A program made the position numbers and the translations under genes. Of a stretch of 64,000 nt of DNA, positions 32,913 to 42,601 are shown one piece after another. The DNA is from Bedellia somnulentella. Its lineage: Eukaryota > Arthropoda > Insecta > Lepidoptera > Bedelliidae. The stretch spans positions 6,324,001 through 6,388,000 of the forward strand of contig OY755177.1 in the NCBI GenBank assembly GCA_963576735.1, read 5' to 3'. The notes under the pieces were generated by a model. The model did no database searches, had not been told where the DNA came from, and was given only the letters and a program-made list of their open reading frames with translations. The first letter of the stretch is position 1; the number at the start of each line of letters is the position of its first letter.

Positions 32913-33799
32913 GAAAAAATTTATTAATATTAGTATTGCTATGGATTTCCGCAAAGTAACGCCTGATTCGATCCAATATTGTATATGATGTTTTTTTGTA
33001 AATATTTAATTGCAACTATGAATGTTTTAACTGTATATTTTAATTATAAATGTATTCTTGACACATTATTTTAAATATAATTCATTACATTACATTCTGT
33101 CTCTATATAACTAAAGAAAACTTTGAATTGAGTTAAATTATTACATCCATTAATTGTTTGTTTAACCCAGAAACATTCATTCGATAACTATAGCAAATTA
33201 TTGATTAACCTATACTGTATAATATTGCACAATAACAATGCGTAAATCTACAATCGATTTATAAAAGAATACCCGATTGTAAGTTATAATAAAAGAAGCA
33301 TTCAATCGTTGTTATAAAAAGATATATAATGGACATTTAAACCAACCTCAACCAAATCAAATAACCATTCCAACAGAAAAACATATATAAATAAAAGAGG
33401 TCTCAAACAGGTAAAACATTTCCCAAACGACTTTCCTCTTTACGTTCCATATGAAGTAACAAAACATAACGTTACTGAAACAAAAACCTTTCATTACCGA
33501 AATTAGTCAATAAAATTTCATTAGCTCCCTTTACGTGGAATATGTCGATGAGAAATGTTATATCCAATATGGCGCCACTGTTGCTATGCGATGCGACATG
33601 CTACATAATGGGCGTTTTGAACAATTACGTAATATGTATGGTCTCACAACATATGGCAAACGAGGAAAACATTATTAAAGGACCAAACGAAGAATCTGAG
33701 ATAAGTGAAAATAGAGAGCTAATTTTTAATTCTTGACCATGTAGATCAGTTTTTATGTTAGAAAACAATGAAAAGAAAATTGATTTAAATTAAAATATT
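32913..33799. other. Gene-free AT-rich stretch
   Basis: No supported gene; the 64-codon plus frame at 33542-33736 has no motif. Confidence 0.5.
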
Positions 33800-34146
33800 T
33801 CGTGTAATAGGCCGTACTTGCCCAAAGGGGTTGGCAGAGGTGCTAATACTTCTGAACATCACGTGACATTGTCACCTGGTGTTCAGAGTACCCACCTTTT
33901 GCTTGGACAGTGTACTCACGTGATAGGCCTATCGCCGTTTTGTATGCATACACTGTCACACGACTAAGTACAATTCAGCCATGTGAGTTTCCTGACGACC
34001 TTTTCCCTCACCGTAAACAACCATGATATATTAACCACATGTATGTCTTTAGAAACGACAAATTGGTGTAGGTCCGACCCGGGGTTTGAACCCTGGTCGT
34101 CTGCACGATAAGCGGTGTTCTGCCGACTGAGCTATCACGGCCTGAG
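33800..34146 (-). repeat. SINE-B, full length, tRNA-derived
   Basis: On the minus strand the element starts near 34146 with GGCCGTGATAGCTCAGTCGG (A box TAGCTCAGTCGG), runs through GCTTATCGTGCAGACGACCA, and has the B box GGGTTCAAACCCCGGGTCGG. This is a nearly complete tRNA-like head of about 75 nt. The body follows: GTTTACGGTGAGGGAAAAGG, CTGAATTGTACTTAGTCGTG, CTATCACGTGAGTACACTGT, GCACCTCTGCCAACCCCTTT. It is transcribed by Pol III in such families. It is not a tRNA gene, because the acceptor stem does not pair and the 3' end is fused to the SINE body. Reference copy for SINE-B. Confidence 0.88.
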
Positions 34147-34385
34147 CTGCCAAAAACCAGATTTTGATATTGCGTCAAATGAAACATTGATGATGTAGGC
34201 TGTACTTTTTCTGAAAATAATTATATATTTTGTCTGTCTTACTCATTTTGAATACTCCAATCAAAGTCCAATTAAACAGTTATTTATATATATTTCTTTA
34301 CATCAATATTTACAGTTATTTACATCAATATCAATATCGAGGTCCACTTTAGAACTGCGAAGCTTAAAATGTATTTATATACAAA

Positions 34386-34545
34386 TAAGGTATCGTTTGT
34401 GATGGGTCGCCAACCACATGGCTTAAATATCTTAACTTAAAAATGTATATAACTTAAAAATCTCTAACGTCGTAAATTGTATCCTTCGACATCCACGGAA
34501 AGAAATGGATTGATGCTATTCTAAATCAGTATTGCCGCATACAGC
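34386..34545 (-). repeat. SINE-A copy, degenerate
   Basis: GGTATCGTTTGTGATGGGTC, GCCAACCACATGGCTTAAAT, CATCCACGGAAAGAAATGGA and GATGCTATTCTAAATCAGTA; an AACTTAAAAAT.T word is duplicated inside. The 3' half is missing. Confidence 0.65.
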
Positions 34546-34974
34546 TCCACAAAAATCATAGCCATTCTGTCACATTCACCGCAAGTACACACATTTTACG
34601 ACACCAATTCATGATTATAGCCTATAAAGTTAATTAACTGCAAACGAGACGGATATGATACTCATTGTATCAGTTATTGCGTTTTTCGTTTGATAATGAG
34701 GACTTATTATTGCTTAGTTATGGCTTTTGGTGGCTTCCGTAATAGCCAAGCATTTGGGGTTTGTTTGGTGGAAATGATTTTATATGAAATGACGAAGTTT
34801 TCACGTGTTCGTTAGCTGGATCGAGTATTTTGCATTATTTTATTGGTGCCGACATACCATAACACTCCTAAAATAAATCTGTATAATTATAAACATACAT
34901 TTTAGTTTTTGTTTCTTGTATAAATTAACTACTTTGACCAAATGCACACGTTAACTCGGTTCATATACCAAACC

Positions 34975-35110
34975 ATTTTTTTTTTGTTTATACCGTCTTA
35001 TTTCTGCAATGACTCGACCGGTTTTAATGAAACTTTCATAGGTAGTTAGATGAATAAAAAAGAAGCACCAATTGTTTTAGTAGTAATCCCCATACATTTT
35101 CCTTGATATT
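34975..35110 (+). repeat. Dispersed repeat (ATTTCTGCAATGACTCGACC)
   Basis: TATTTCTGCAATGACTCGAC, CGGTTTTAATGAAACTTTCA and AATCCCCATACATTTTCC resemble a common lepidopteran non-autonomous repeat. No coding capacity; boundaries approximate. Confidence 0.45.
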
Positions 35111-35161
35111 TTCCATTCAATGAGTACTAAAACAAAGGTAAACAATTCTGGGCATTTCATT

Positions 35162-35162
35162 A

Positions 35163-35194
<32 letters not shown>
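35162..35194. repeat. (TA)n microsatellite
   Basis: TA repeat with a single TG interruption. Confidence 0.95.
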
Positions 35195-35837
35195 CCTAAA
35201 CGAAAACTATATCGCCTATTCCATCTTTGCATAACTCCAGCTCTTTTTTATTAAAAATTGTTTAAAAACTCTTCATGTAACTCGAACCGCGAAACGGTTG
35301 AAAATTCCATAACAGCCCGCCCGCGAGTGTAATAACAGCGTCGACCGCCCAAATTACATTGTCTTCTTAAAAAGTATTTTAATTCGATGAAAGAAGCAAG
35401 TTCTGAGCCATCGCGGACGGCTTGCAATACGTTCTCAGACGATTTGCATTTTTATGAAAACGTTTTACGACACCAAGACGCCAAGACGTCGGTGGCAGCG
35501 TGCACTGAAATAAGGACTCGCCTCTCTGCATAAAATGTTAAACATCTGGACCGAAGCAACTAGAGATTCTAGGACAGCACTATTCATTCTCGGTCGAGTT
35601 CCACTGTTGACGTTTTCGTTACGATTCAGGGCTTGATGACTTTTGCTAGCTTTGCTTCTGCTACAATTTATTCTGGAACGCTTTTGAATGGTGGAGATAA
35701 TGGTTTGAGTAGATTGGAAAAATAAGTTTTATTAATTTTGTTGAGAGGAATTAAGAGGAAGAAAAACTTTCTGAAATCACTATAGATTTTACTTTTATAA
35801 AACTGTGTAGATACATATAATAGAAATTATTGCGAGT
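35195..35837. other. Gene-free stretch with a GC-richer unique block
   Basis: 35280-35640 is GC-richer and shows no repeat in this window (ACAGCCCGCCCGCGAGTGTA, GACGCCAAGACGTCGGTGGC). No open frame is supported. Candidate conserved non-coding sequence on composition only. Confidence 0.4.
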
Positions 35838-36413
35838 ATACGAACACATAGCCTAATGATCAGTCAATCGGTGTCTGAAAAGGCCCGAATGGCTGTGCAT
35901 GATGCTGTTCTTGTTCCTACGCTTATGTATGGAAGCGAATGTTGGGTGTGGCAGAAGAAGCATGAGAGCAGAGTAAATGCAGTAGAGATGAGGTCCCTCA
36001 GAAAAATTTGTAATGTTAGATTGTGTGACCGAGTGAGAAATAGTAAAATTCGTGAAAAGTGTGGTGTGAAAAATGATATTGTAAGAAAGATAGAAAAAGG
36101 AATGTTGAGATGGTTTGGGCACATAGAGAGGATGGATGATAGAAAATTGGTAAAAGGAATCTATAGAGCTAGTGTGGATGGTAATTTTAGTAGAGGACGA
36201 CCACGGAGAACACACTTGGACCAAATTGAGAGTGTGCTCAAAAAGGCTGGCGTCCGAAGTATGAAGAATAAAAGAGCATGTATGAAAAGATTGATGGATG
36301 TAAACGAAGCTAGAGAGGTTTGTCAGGATCGTACGAAGTGGCGATCGATAGTCTCTGCCTACCCCAATGGGAATTAATGGCGTGAGTATATGTATGTATG
36401 TACAAGAGAACAA
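35838..36413 (+). pseudogene. RTE-clade LINE, 5'-truncated: ORF C-terminus plus 3' tail
   Basis: The frame is open through 36377 (173 codons from the ATG at 35856; the preceding in-frame residues continue the protein, so this ATG is not a true start). Segments VSEKARMAVHDAVLVPTLMY, GSECWVWQKK, GMLRWFGHIERM, GRPRRTHLDQIESVLKKAG and EAREVCQDRTKWRSIVSAYP are the typical C-terminal part of RTE endonuclease-reverse transcriptases, downstream of the RT catalytic motif. The endonuclease and RT core are missing. After the stop comes TGGCGTGAGTATATGTATGT and an ATGT tail. No frame damage is seen in what remains, so the copy is fairly young. Its 3' end is shared with SINE-A. Confidence 0.93.
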
Positions 36414-36518
36414 AAGAATATGAACGTAATAGTTTAAACAAATGTTTATTTTTTGACAGATAATGAAGTATTCTGCATCTTTATACAGGAAGTTACCAAA
36501 TCAAAGGTATTTTAAAAT

Positions 36519-36650
36519 AATAAATAAAGGAAAGAAAAATTTTGACACAGGCGGGAATTGAACCCGTGACCTCGAAATCTTTCTTTCCTTTATTTATTCT
36601 TTATTTATTAGTAATAATCCCCACATGTGGTTTTCATGAACAAAAAGATT
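36519..36650 (-). repeat. tRNA-related SINE-C copy
   Basis: On the minus strand: TTGTTCATGAAAACCACATG, TGGGGATTATTACTAATAAA, AGGTCACGGGTTCAATTCCC (B-box-like) and GCCTGTGTCAAAATTTTTCT. This is the same order as 19311-19449. AATAAATAAAGGAAAGAAA occurs on both sides of the B-box part, inverted at the right end, so the copy can fold into a hairpin. Confidence 0.8.
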
Positions 36651-37386
36651 TAAAGTATTTTAAAATATTTATTCTACCAATAGATTTCTGCTAGTCCTAA
36701 TGAAAACTTGCAGGCATATATTTGGCCGATATGATACACAATAATCAAACACTGCCTGACGTAAACAAACTATCTTTACTCAATTTCAAATATACAAACC
36801 AGAATGGCAAACAGGGTCTTAAAGAATTTTTCCTCCAACTGTAGTCACCACTCAGAACGAGCGGCAAGATCCCAGAACTTAAGCAATTAGTGAGTTCGAA
36901 GCAGACAGTAATTAACGAGAAATGCAATTTCAAGTAGAAAAGGTAGGTTATAATTCACCCAATAACAGAAAACGTCTAGCAGTCGACTACACTCGTTAAC
37001 AAAATTATTCATTAACTACCGAGACGATTCGAATAAATTACCTCTTATACCGTTTCGAATAATACTCACAAAAGGTCAATTATCGTTAGGAATATTCAGA
37101 ATAAATGAAACACTTCAAAATACTTTTATTTTGATTAAGAAATATAGCTGTTTATATTTCTGTTAAATTATAAGTATTAAGGCATGTTACTAATTTATTA
37201 TTAACCTCTTTAAATTTTGGTACCTAATTAAATATAGTAAGAAGGAATAATGTTTGTATGTTAATTTATTTATCCATAACTTAAGGTTAAGCTTTATTAA
37301 GCTTAAGCTTAATAAAGCGTGTTATCACAGATAAAAAAACTAAAATAAAATGAAGGACTATTTAAATACAATCACAAAAAACCGAC
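36651..37386. other. Gene-free AT-rich stretch
   Basis: No gene. A TTAAGCTTAAGCTTAATAAAG-like palindromic patch lies near 37290-37318. Confidence 0.5.
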
Positions 37387-37630
37387 ATGCATACATATGT
37401 GGAAGGTATTGTTACAAGAAGACGAGCACAGAGGACACATTGAGACCTAATAGAGAGTGTACTCCAAAAGTCAGGCGTCTGATGTTTGAAGAATAACAGA
37501 GCATGTATGAACATATTTATGGATGTAAGCGAAACCGAAGCAGTTTGCTAGGATCGTGCAATGTGGCGATCGATAGTCTCTGCCTAACCCAATCGAAAAT
37601 AAAGGCGCGTATATATGTTTGTACAAAATG
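37387..37630 (+). pseudogene. RTE LINE C-terminal fragment, broken
   Basis: Across shifting frames it matches the RTE ORF at 35838: AAGACGAGCACAGAGGACAC (RRPRRTH), TAATAGAGAGTGTACTCCAA (IESVLQK), AGCATGTATGAACATATTTA (ACMNIFMD), GCAATGTGGCGATCGATAGT (MWRSIVSA), and the 3' end TAAAGGCGCGTATATATGTT. Several frame breaks and stops, so it is dead. Confidence 0.85.
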
Positions 37631-38449
37631 TTACTTTCGGACTCAGCCTTTAAAAGGTATTCAAAGCAGATTTTCGATCGGAACTAACATGCATATCAAG
37701 CATAATATGTTTTAAACTTAAAAATGCTCAAAATGTCGTAGTTAAAACTGCTACGAGTACGAATCGCAGAAACCGAGATCCGTAGTCATTACGATAGAAA
37801 TCATTAAATTAAATAAGACTCAAGTAAATTAAATAGGAAAAGATACTCAAACAGCGCTTTACAAAGTTAAATACTGTAAACTTTACTATATACAACTTAT
37901 TAAATACGGAGAGTGGTCAGTTTCCAGCGATTTCAGCTTAGTCTTCAATTTAATTTGATCCGGGACCCCACCCCCCGCATTGAGTCCAGTCGGACTCAAA
38001 CCGCAACATGCTATGAGCGCCTTCTTATAAAATCCCTTTCAATCCTTCTGTGGGGTCGACTTTTTAAACTTAGCAAGTATTGAAACGGACTTTTATAATT
38101 TCATTCAATATGAAACGGACTTTTATATTTTTCTATCTATAGTTCATACATATACATCCATACTTGAAATATGGCAACAATAAGAAATATTGAAATATGG
38201 CAACAATAAGTAGTATTGTGACTTGTAAATATTAGTAAATAAGTTGTAAATTGCATATGTAAATTTAAAAAATCACGATGTATACTCAAACAATTTATAT
38301 TTAATAAATGTTATATAGTATCATAAGAAATATAAAAATGAATGTATGATATAATATTTATTTGTACGAAAATGAAGAAAATTTATTTCCAAGATTGCTT
38401 TCCGTAGTGTAATAGATACGTACTTATAGATAATTCTTGATTCAACATT
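37631..38449. other. Gene-free stretch
   Basis: No gene. 37960-38060 has a C-rich block (GGGACCCCACCCCCCGCATT). A GAAATATGGCAACAATAAG word occurs twice at 38165-38215, and ATGAAACGGACTTTTATA-like words repeat at 38070-38130. Confidence 0.45.
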
Positions 38450-38600
38450 GTTGTTAACGGTGAAAGACAACATCGTCAAGAAGCCCGTATTCTTGAGTAG
38501 TGATTAGTCATGTCCAAGAAAACCAGAAGTATACTCTGAATACCAGAGGATAATAAATTAAAAATGTCACCTGACGATCAGAAGAACTATAAGACTGTGC
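38450..38600 (+). repeat. SINE-B fragment, degenerate
   Basis: TTGTTGTTAACGGTGAAAGA, CATCGTCAAGAAGCCCGTAT, CATGTCCAAGAAAACC and ATACTCTGAATACCAGAGGA are diverged SINE-B body blocks. Confidence 0.65.
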
Positions 38601-38823
38601 CTATGGCTCACAGAAAAAAATCCCAAAAACTGCTGGCTGCTTCGCTTTGCAGATTTAGAAATTGTGCAGCCATTTTTTTAAGTTGTGTAGAGAAAGATAT
38701 AACATAAAGAAGTGTTGGTAATGCGCCAGCCACATCACCCGATATTCAATTATAAACACAAAACCCAGAAGTCACCTCTTTTGACACCCATGAGAAGAAA
38801 TAGGTTAGTGATATTAAAAACAG
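38601..38823 (-). repeat. SINE-A copy, degenerate
   Basis: GGCTCACAGAAAAAAATCCC, GTGTTGGTAATGCGCCAGCC, ACACCCATGAGAAGAAATAG and GGTTAGTGATATT are diverged SINE-A blocks in minus order. Confidence 0.65.
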
Positions 38824-39161
38824 TATATTAATTTCATGATATAGCAGTTTTTTACTCGTATGTATTAAACTCCGGGGTGTATTAATTTTATTTCGTAAAA
38901 GGAATCATTTTTTTGCGTTATTCTGTGTATTTTTAACTGGATGCTCATGTTATTTGCAAGCATCGTTCAGTTGAAAATTTTAATTAACATACCCTGTAAT
39001 TTTTGTGTGTAATTTCTTCAAAAAATAGTTTCAAACAACGGTTTTTATGCTATGAATCTGGTAATATAAATTAGCTTTAAGACAAGTTAATTTAGCAAAG
39101 TTGATGCGACAATGAACAAGAATAAATAAATGTCTTTCACTTTTACTTTTTACTAATAAAT

Positions 39162-39410
39162 TCATACATACATACACCTCACGGCTATAGATCCCTGAAA
39201 GGGTAGCCAGAGCTTCAGAATACGAAAATTATTCAGCCAAATTTGGAAGTTGATAGGGGACAAGATGGTAGAAATAAAGTATGGTTGGAGATGGGTCTCC
39301 AAAGGCATTGCCCAAAAACCACTTTAAAAATCCAAACACCCTTAGTCGCCTCTTCCGACACCCGTGGGTAGAAAGAGGTAGTGCCATTCTAAGTCAGCAC
39401 TATACGACAT
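39162..39410 (-). repeat. SINE-A copy, full length
   Basis: Tail TCATACATACATACACCTCA, GGCTATAGATCCCTGAAAGG, GATGGGTCTCCAAAGGCATT and head CTAAGTCAGCACTATACGAC; ACACCCGTGGGTAGAAAG subtype. Confidence 0.9.
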
Positions 39411-39769
39411 TAAAATCATTAATTTGGCAATCGATTGATCAAGAAAGTATTTCTCCACATTCTGAAAGCATATTGCTGACTTGAGACGTCTCGCTTAGCA
39501 GTATCCGACATTAAATAAGATTTCTGTTTCATGTTGAATCAGCTCCTCTACCGGCACTGAAAATTATTTTCGATAAACTTGTTTACTACGACGCAGCATT
39601 CCCTGTAAATGTTTCCCAACTCATAAACACTTCGGATTATACTTTCAAAAATATGCTGATATTAATTATTCTGAATAAATTTTGTAACGATGGGTAAAAG
39701 TCACCTTTGTAAAATAAAAAATATTGCTGTATTTGGTCTTTAAATTGCTAATGTGTACATAGATTGCAT

Positions 39770-39908
39770 ATCATCAATGGCTATAAATCATAAAAAGGGC
39801 TACTTAGGGCTTCAATTGACGCAACAATCACTTCAAAAGACAATTATCCTAAATTGCCTTGTTACACCCGCAGAATGAAATAGGTTAGTGCTGTTTTTAG
39901 ACGACATT
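39770..39908 (-). repeat. SINE-A copy, degenerate with internal deletion
   Basis: ATGGCTATAAATCATAAAAA and GGGCTACTTAGGGCTTCAAT at the 3' side; ACACCCGCAGAATGAAATAG and GGTTAGTGCTG at the head side. Confidence 0.6.
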
Positions 39909-41193
39909 AGATATATTGGCGACACAACATAGAATTATCTGTGCAGTGTCGTCAGTATATTCAATAATCACCTTGAATATTTTACGTGTGTAATTTTTGC
40001 TTAGAACAACTCAATATTATTTCGTTCCGTGAGTCATAAATGAGACAATTTTGACAGATGAGCTTTTCGAGTGATTTGTGGATAATATACATAGAAATCC
40101 ATTACTAAATTCTTTTATTTGTTTTTTCTACCATAACACCTTTCTCAGACATATACATTTATCTCTATAAATCTGTTATGGTTTGATTTGTTCGATGATT
40201 CCGAAGTATGTAATAGTGTGTTATTGAGTTTACTACATCATTTCTGTGTACAAAATTGAAAGTGTTTCCTTATCAAAGCCGTTTACATAATTAGATATTA
40301 GATACTCCCTCTCAACATATTTTTGTAAATTAGTATAACAGCATCAAATTTGTACAAACAAATGCATTCGCATTAAGCTCAACTTCGAGCGAAATCCTAA
40401 GAATCCGTGAAATAGTACAATAGCTTGAGTAACAAAGAGGCATATACGTGGGAAGTAACTACAAGGACCACTCTTTCGGGGAACGAAGCATCAAAGGCAG
40501 CTTTCATCTTAATATGCCTGTTTTAGTCTTATTTTTACGTGACATTAGTGGGTGCTCGACGAACTTGGCGCACAAAGACGCGCCTGACGAGCCGAGGATC
40601 AGACTGGCTCTCGACTGTTTAACTTTCATCATGATACATGCGATGTATGAACTTCTGAAATGATGAAGCCGAAAATATGACGAGTGATTGTCACTTGAAT
40701 TTGTAGCTGTCGTCATGATTTTGTTTGTTTAATTCTGAGACTCGAGTTGGGTCGTTAGTTTTATACGGTGTTTATCTTAACTTTGTTTTAAGAGGATATG
40801 AAAGCTTGAGTTGAACATAGCCATATATATGACGAGAAAATGCTATAGTAAAACAGACAAAACATATTTATTTAATTTTTATTTACCAAAAACCATATAT
40901 CAGATAAAATGCTATATTTAATTTTTTTAAAATATGCCTGCTATTTAAATTAAAATATCAGGTTGATCAGGTTATTAAAATATCAGACGATTTTAATAGA
41001 TGTCCCAATTAACAGCTGTATGTAAGAACAGTTTTTTCACACGTTCCTTACTCATGAGTTGAGTTATTTTTCAAATTACCTATTAATTCATTTGTGCAGC
41101 CGTTTGGAATCGTTTTCCAGTGATGAAAAATATTTGCAAATATTTTACGATTAACAAGAAAACATACGTTTTTTTTAAGATTACCTTACAAAA
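39909..41193. other. Gene-free stretch; one GC-richer block at 40440-40700
   Basis: No recognised gene. 40540-40620 (GCACAAAGACGCGCCTGACG, GATCAGACTGGCTCTCGACT) is GC-richer, with short open frames on both strands (71 codons plus at 40448-40663; 70 codons minus at 40504-40716). Neither shows a domain. It may be a host exon or conserved non-coding DNA; undecided. Confidence 0.4.
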
Positions 41194-41704
41194 TTAAAAA
41201 ACACTAAAAAACACGCTTTTATAAGTGCACTTAAAAGTCAAAAATAAATTACGGGTCGTTCAAGTTGTCTCTATTTCTGGGCTGGGCTGAAGTGTAAACT
41301 ATGTGCTTTTAATTATAATATTTGATTGTAAAAGCGTGGGGCGCTGGAAAAGGACAGATTCTTTGTTTACCTTGCTAAGAAATCAAGTTAAGCGATGTTT
41401 CGGGAAGCAGGTTACAGAGATCGGCACTCTAACTAGATTTGCAGCACCACTAGTTGGAGGCTCTATATTAAACAGTCTGTTTAAAGTACTAGTCAACAGT
41501 GGCAAAATGTAGAGTTCTTGTTCGTGTATTTGTTTACAAGAAAGTTATTGCTGCTCCAGCGCCCCACGCTTTTACAATCAAATATTATAATTAAAAGCAC
41601 ATAGTTTACACTTCAGCCCAGAAATAGAGACAACTTGAACGACCCGTAATTTATTTTTGACTTTTAAGTGCACTTATAAAAGCGTGTTTTTTAGTGTTTT
41701 TTAA
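41194..41704. mobile_element. TTAA-flanked MITE with ~150-bp TIRs (piggyBac-like target)
   Basis: TTAA at 41194-41197 and 41701-41704 flanks an element that starts AAAACACTAAAAAACACGCT and ends with its exact reverse complement (...GCGTGTTTTTTAGTGTTTT). The arms (41198-about 41351 and about 41557-41700) match almost base for base, differing mainly by an extra GGGCT in the left arm. A duplicated TTAA is the target site of the piggyBac superfamily; the ends do not need to match piggyBac itself. The ~200-bp centre holds part of a 69-codon open frame (41303-41512, ending PLVGGSILNSLFKVLVNSGK) that resembles no transposase I know. Non-autonomous; the near-perfect arms suggest it is young. Confidence 0.9.
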
Positions 41705-41750
41705 ACTATTAATTTATTTTATGCTTTTTAGTCTTTGCTAATGGCATATT

Positions 41751-42150
41751 TTAAACATTTATTTCAAATAGACGAATGAGCCCGCATCCTCTCCATCTCC
41801 GCCAGTGCGTCTGTATAGCATGTGTCTTATCTGTCAGCTTAGAACAATCTAACTCTTCAATCTGGAGACCACTAAGTGATTTTACTCGACTTAGCGCCAC
41901 ATATGCCTGTCCATCCGCAAAAGTACGGGACCCTAAGTACACCACGGCGTGGTCTACCGTACAGCCTTGCATCTTGTGCACGGTAGATGCCCAACTTAAA
42001 ATCACTGGGAGCATGCGCCTCTCCACCGTACCGTAGCTGTACTTGGCCGGGAATTGGATGCCTATAGGCTGAATTAGGTGCTTGCCGTCGTTACCAAAAT
42101 TAACTTTGATGGACGGGATGTCGGTTTCATACATTTGGTCGCGTCTAAAG
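41751..42150 (-). pseudogene. Pif1/Helitron-type helicase, C-terminal fragment
   Basis: The minus-strand frame reads [20 protein letters not shown], then [40 protein letters not shown], then [25 protein letters not shown] and [11 protein letters not shown] are the SF1B helicase motifs V and VI of Pif1-like proteins, which in insects mostly belong to Helitron rolling-circle transposons. The N-terminal ATP-binding motifs and the Rep nuclease are absent. Near 41800 the frame slips: the next frame continues [15 protein letters not shown] and stops, the usual C-terminus of this family. A one-base frameshift is therefore visible and the gene is dead. At about 42150, after NWNF, the sequence passes into a 171-bp tandem repeat. 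Confidence 0.85.
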
Positions 42151-42598
42151 TTCCAGTTCAAATCTTCGGGCTCCATCATCAGATCAGTTCGATAGTACCA
42201 TATTATTGTATTCAGACCTTGAAACCTAATCGTGGTCAAAGTTCATTTCGTGGTCAAAGTTAATAACAAGACCTTTCTAACAAGTCCAAATACGGCTATA
42301 ATACGATCATCCATCATTAAGTTCCCGTTAATATCTTCCGGCTCCATCATCAGATGAGCTCGACAGTACCATATTATTGTATTCAGACCTTGAAACCTAA
42401 TCGTGGTCAAAGTTCATTTTGTGGTCAAAGTTCATTACAAGACCTTTCTAACAAGTCCAAATACGGCTATAATACGATCATCCATCATTAAGTTCCAGTT
42501 AATATCTTCCGGCTCCATCATCAGATGAGCTCGACAGTACGATATTATTGTATTCAGACCTTGAAACCTAATCGTGGTCAAGGTTCATTACAAGACCT
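42151..42598 (-). repeat. 171-bp tandem repeat array, left part
   Basis: The word CTCCATCATC starts at 42171, 42342 and 42513, two exact 171-bp steps. Each unit contains GTACCATATTATTGTATTCA, GACCTTGAAACCTAATCGTG, GTGGTCAAAGTTCATT, CAAGACCTTTCTAACAAGTC and ATACGATCATCCATCATTAA. On the minus strand the unit reads through NTIIWY, LMMEPED and NWN into IIAVFGLVRKVL and a stop. 171 is a multiple of 3, so a frame is kept between units. The array continues after the LINE at 46493. Confidence 0.92.
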
Positions 42599-42601
42599 TA
42601 G

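Noticed and set aside
32651..33015. Several overlapping open frames on both strands (67-116 codons)
   Set aside because: They come from the GC-rich, palindromic hairpin element; codons on both strands are open because of composition, and no domain is recognisable.
34060..34146. Possible tRNA gene on the minus strand
   Set aside because: A and B boxes are good, but the acceptor ends do not pair and the sequence continues into a repeated SINE body.
35853..36413. 186-codon minus-strand open frame
   Set aside because: It is the antisense shadow of the RTE LINE C-terminus, whose plus-strand protein motifs are clear.
41303..41512. 69-codon frame in the TTAA element as a transposase remnant
   Set aside because: No DDE/DDD-type motif is visible and half of it is inverted-repeat sequence; kept only as a note.
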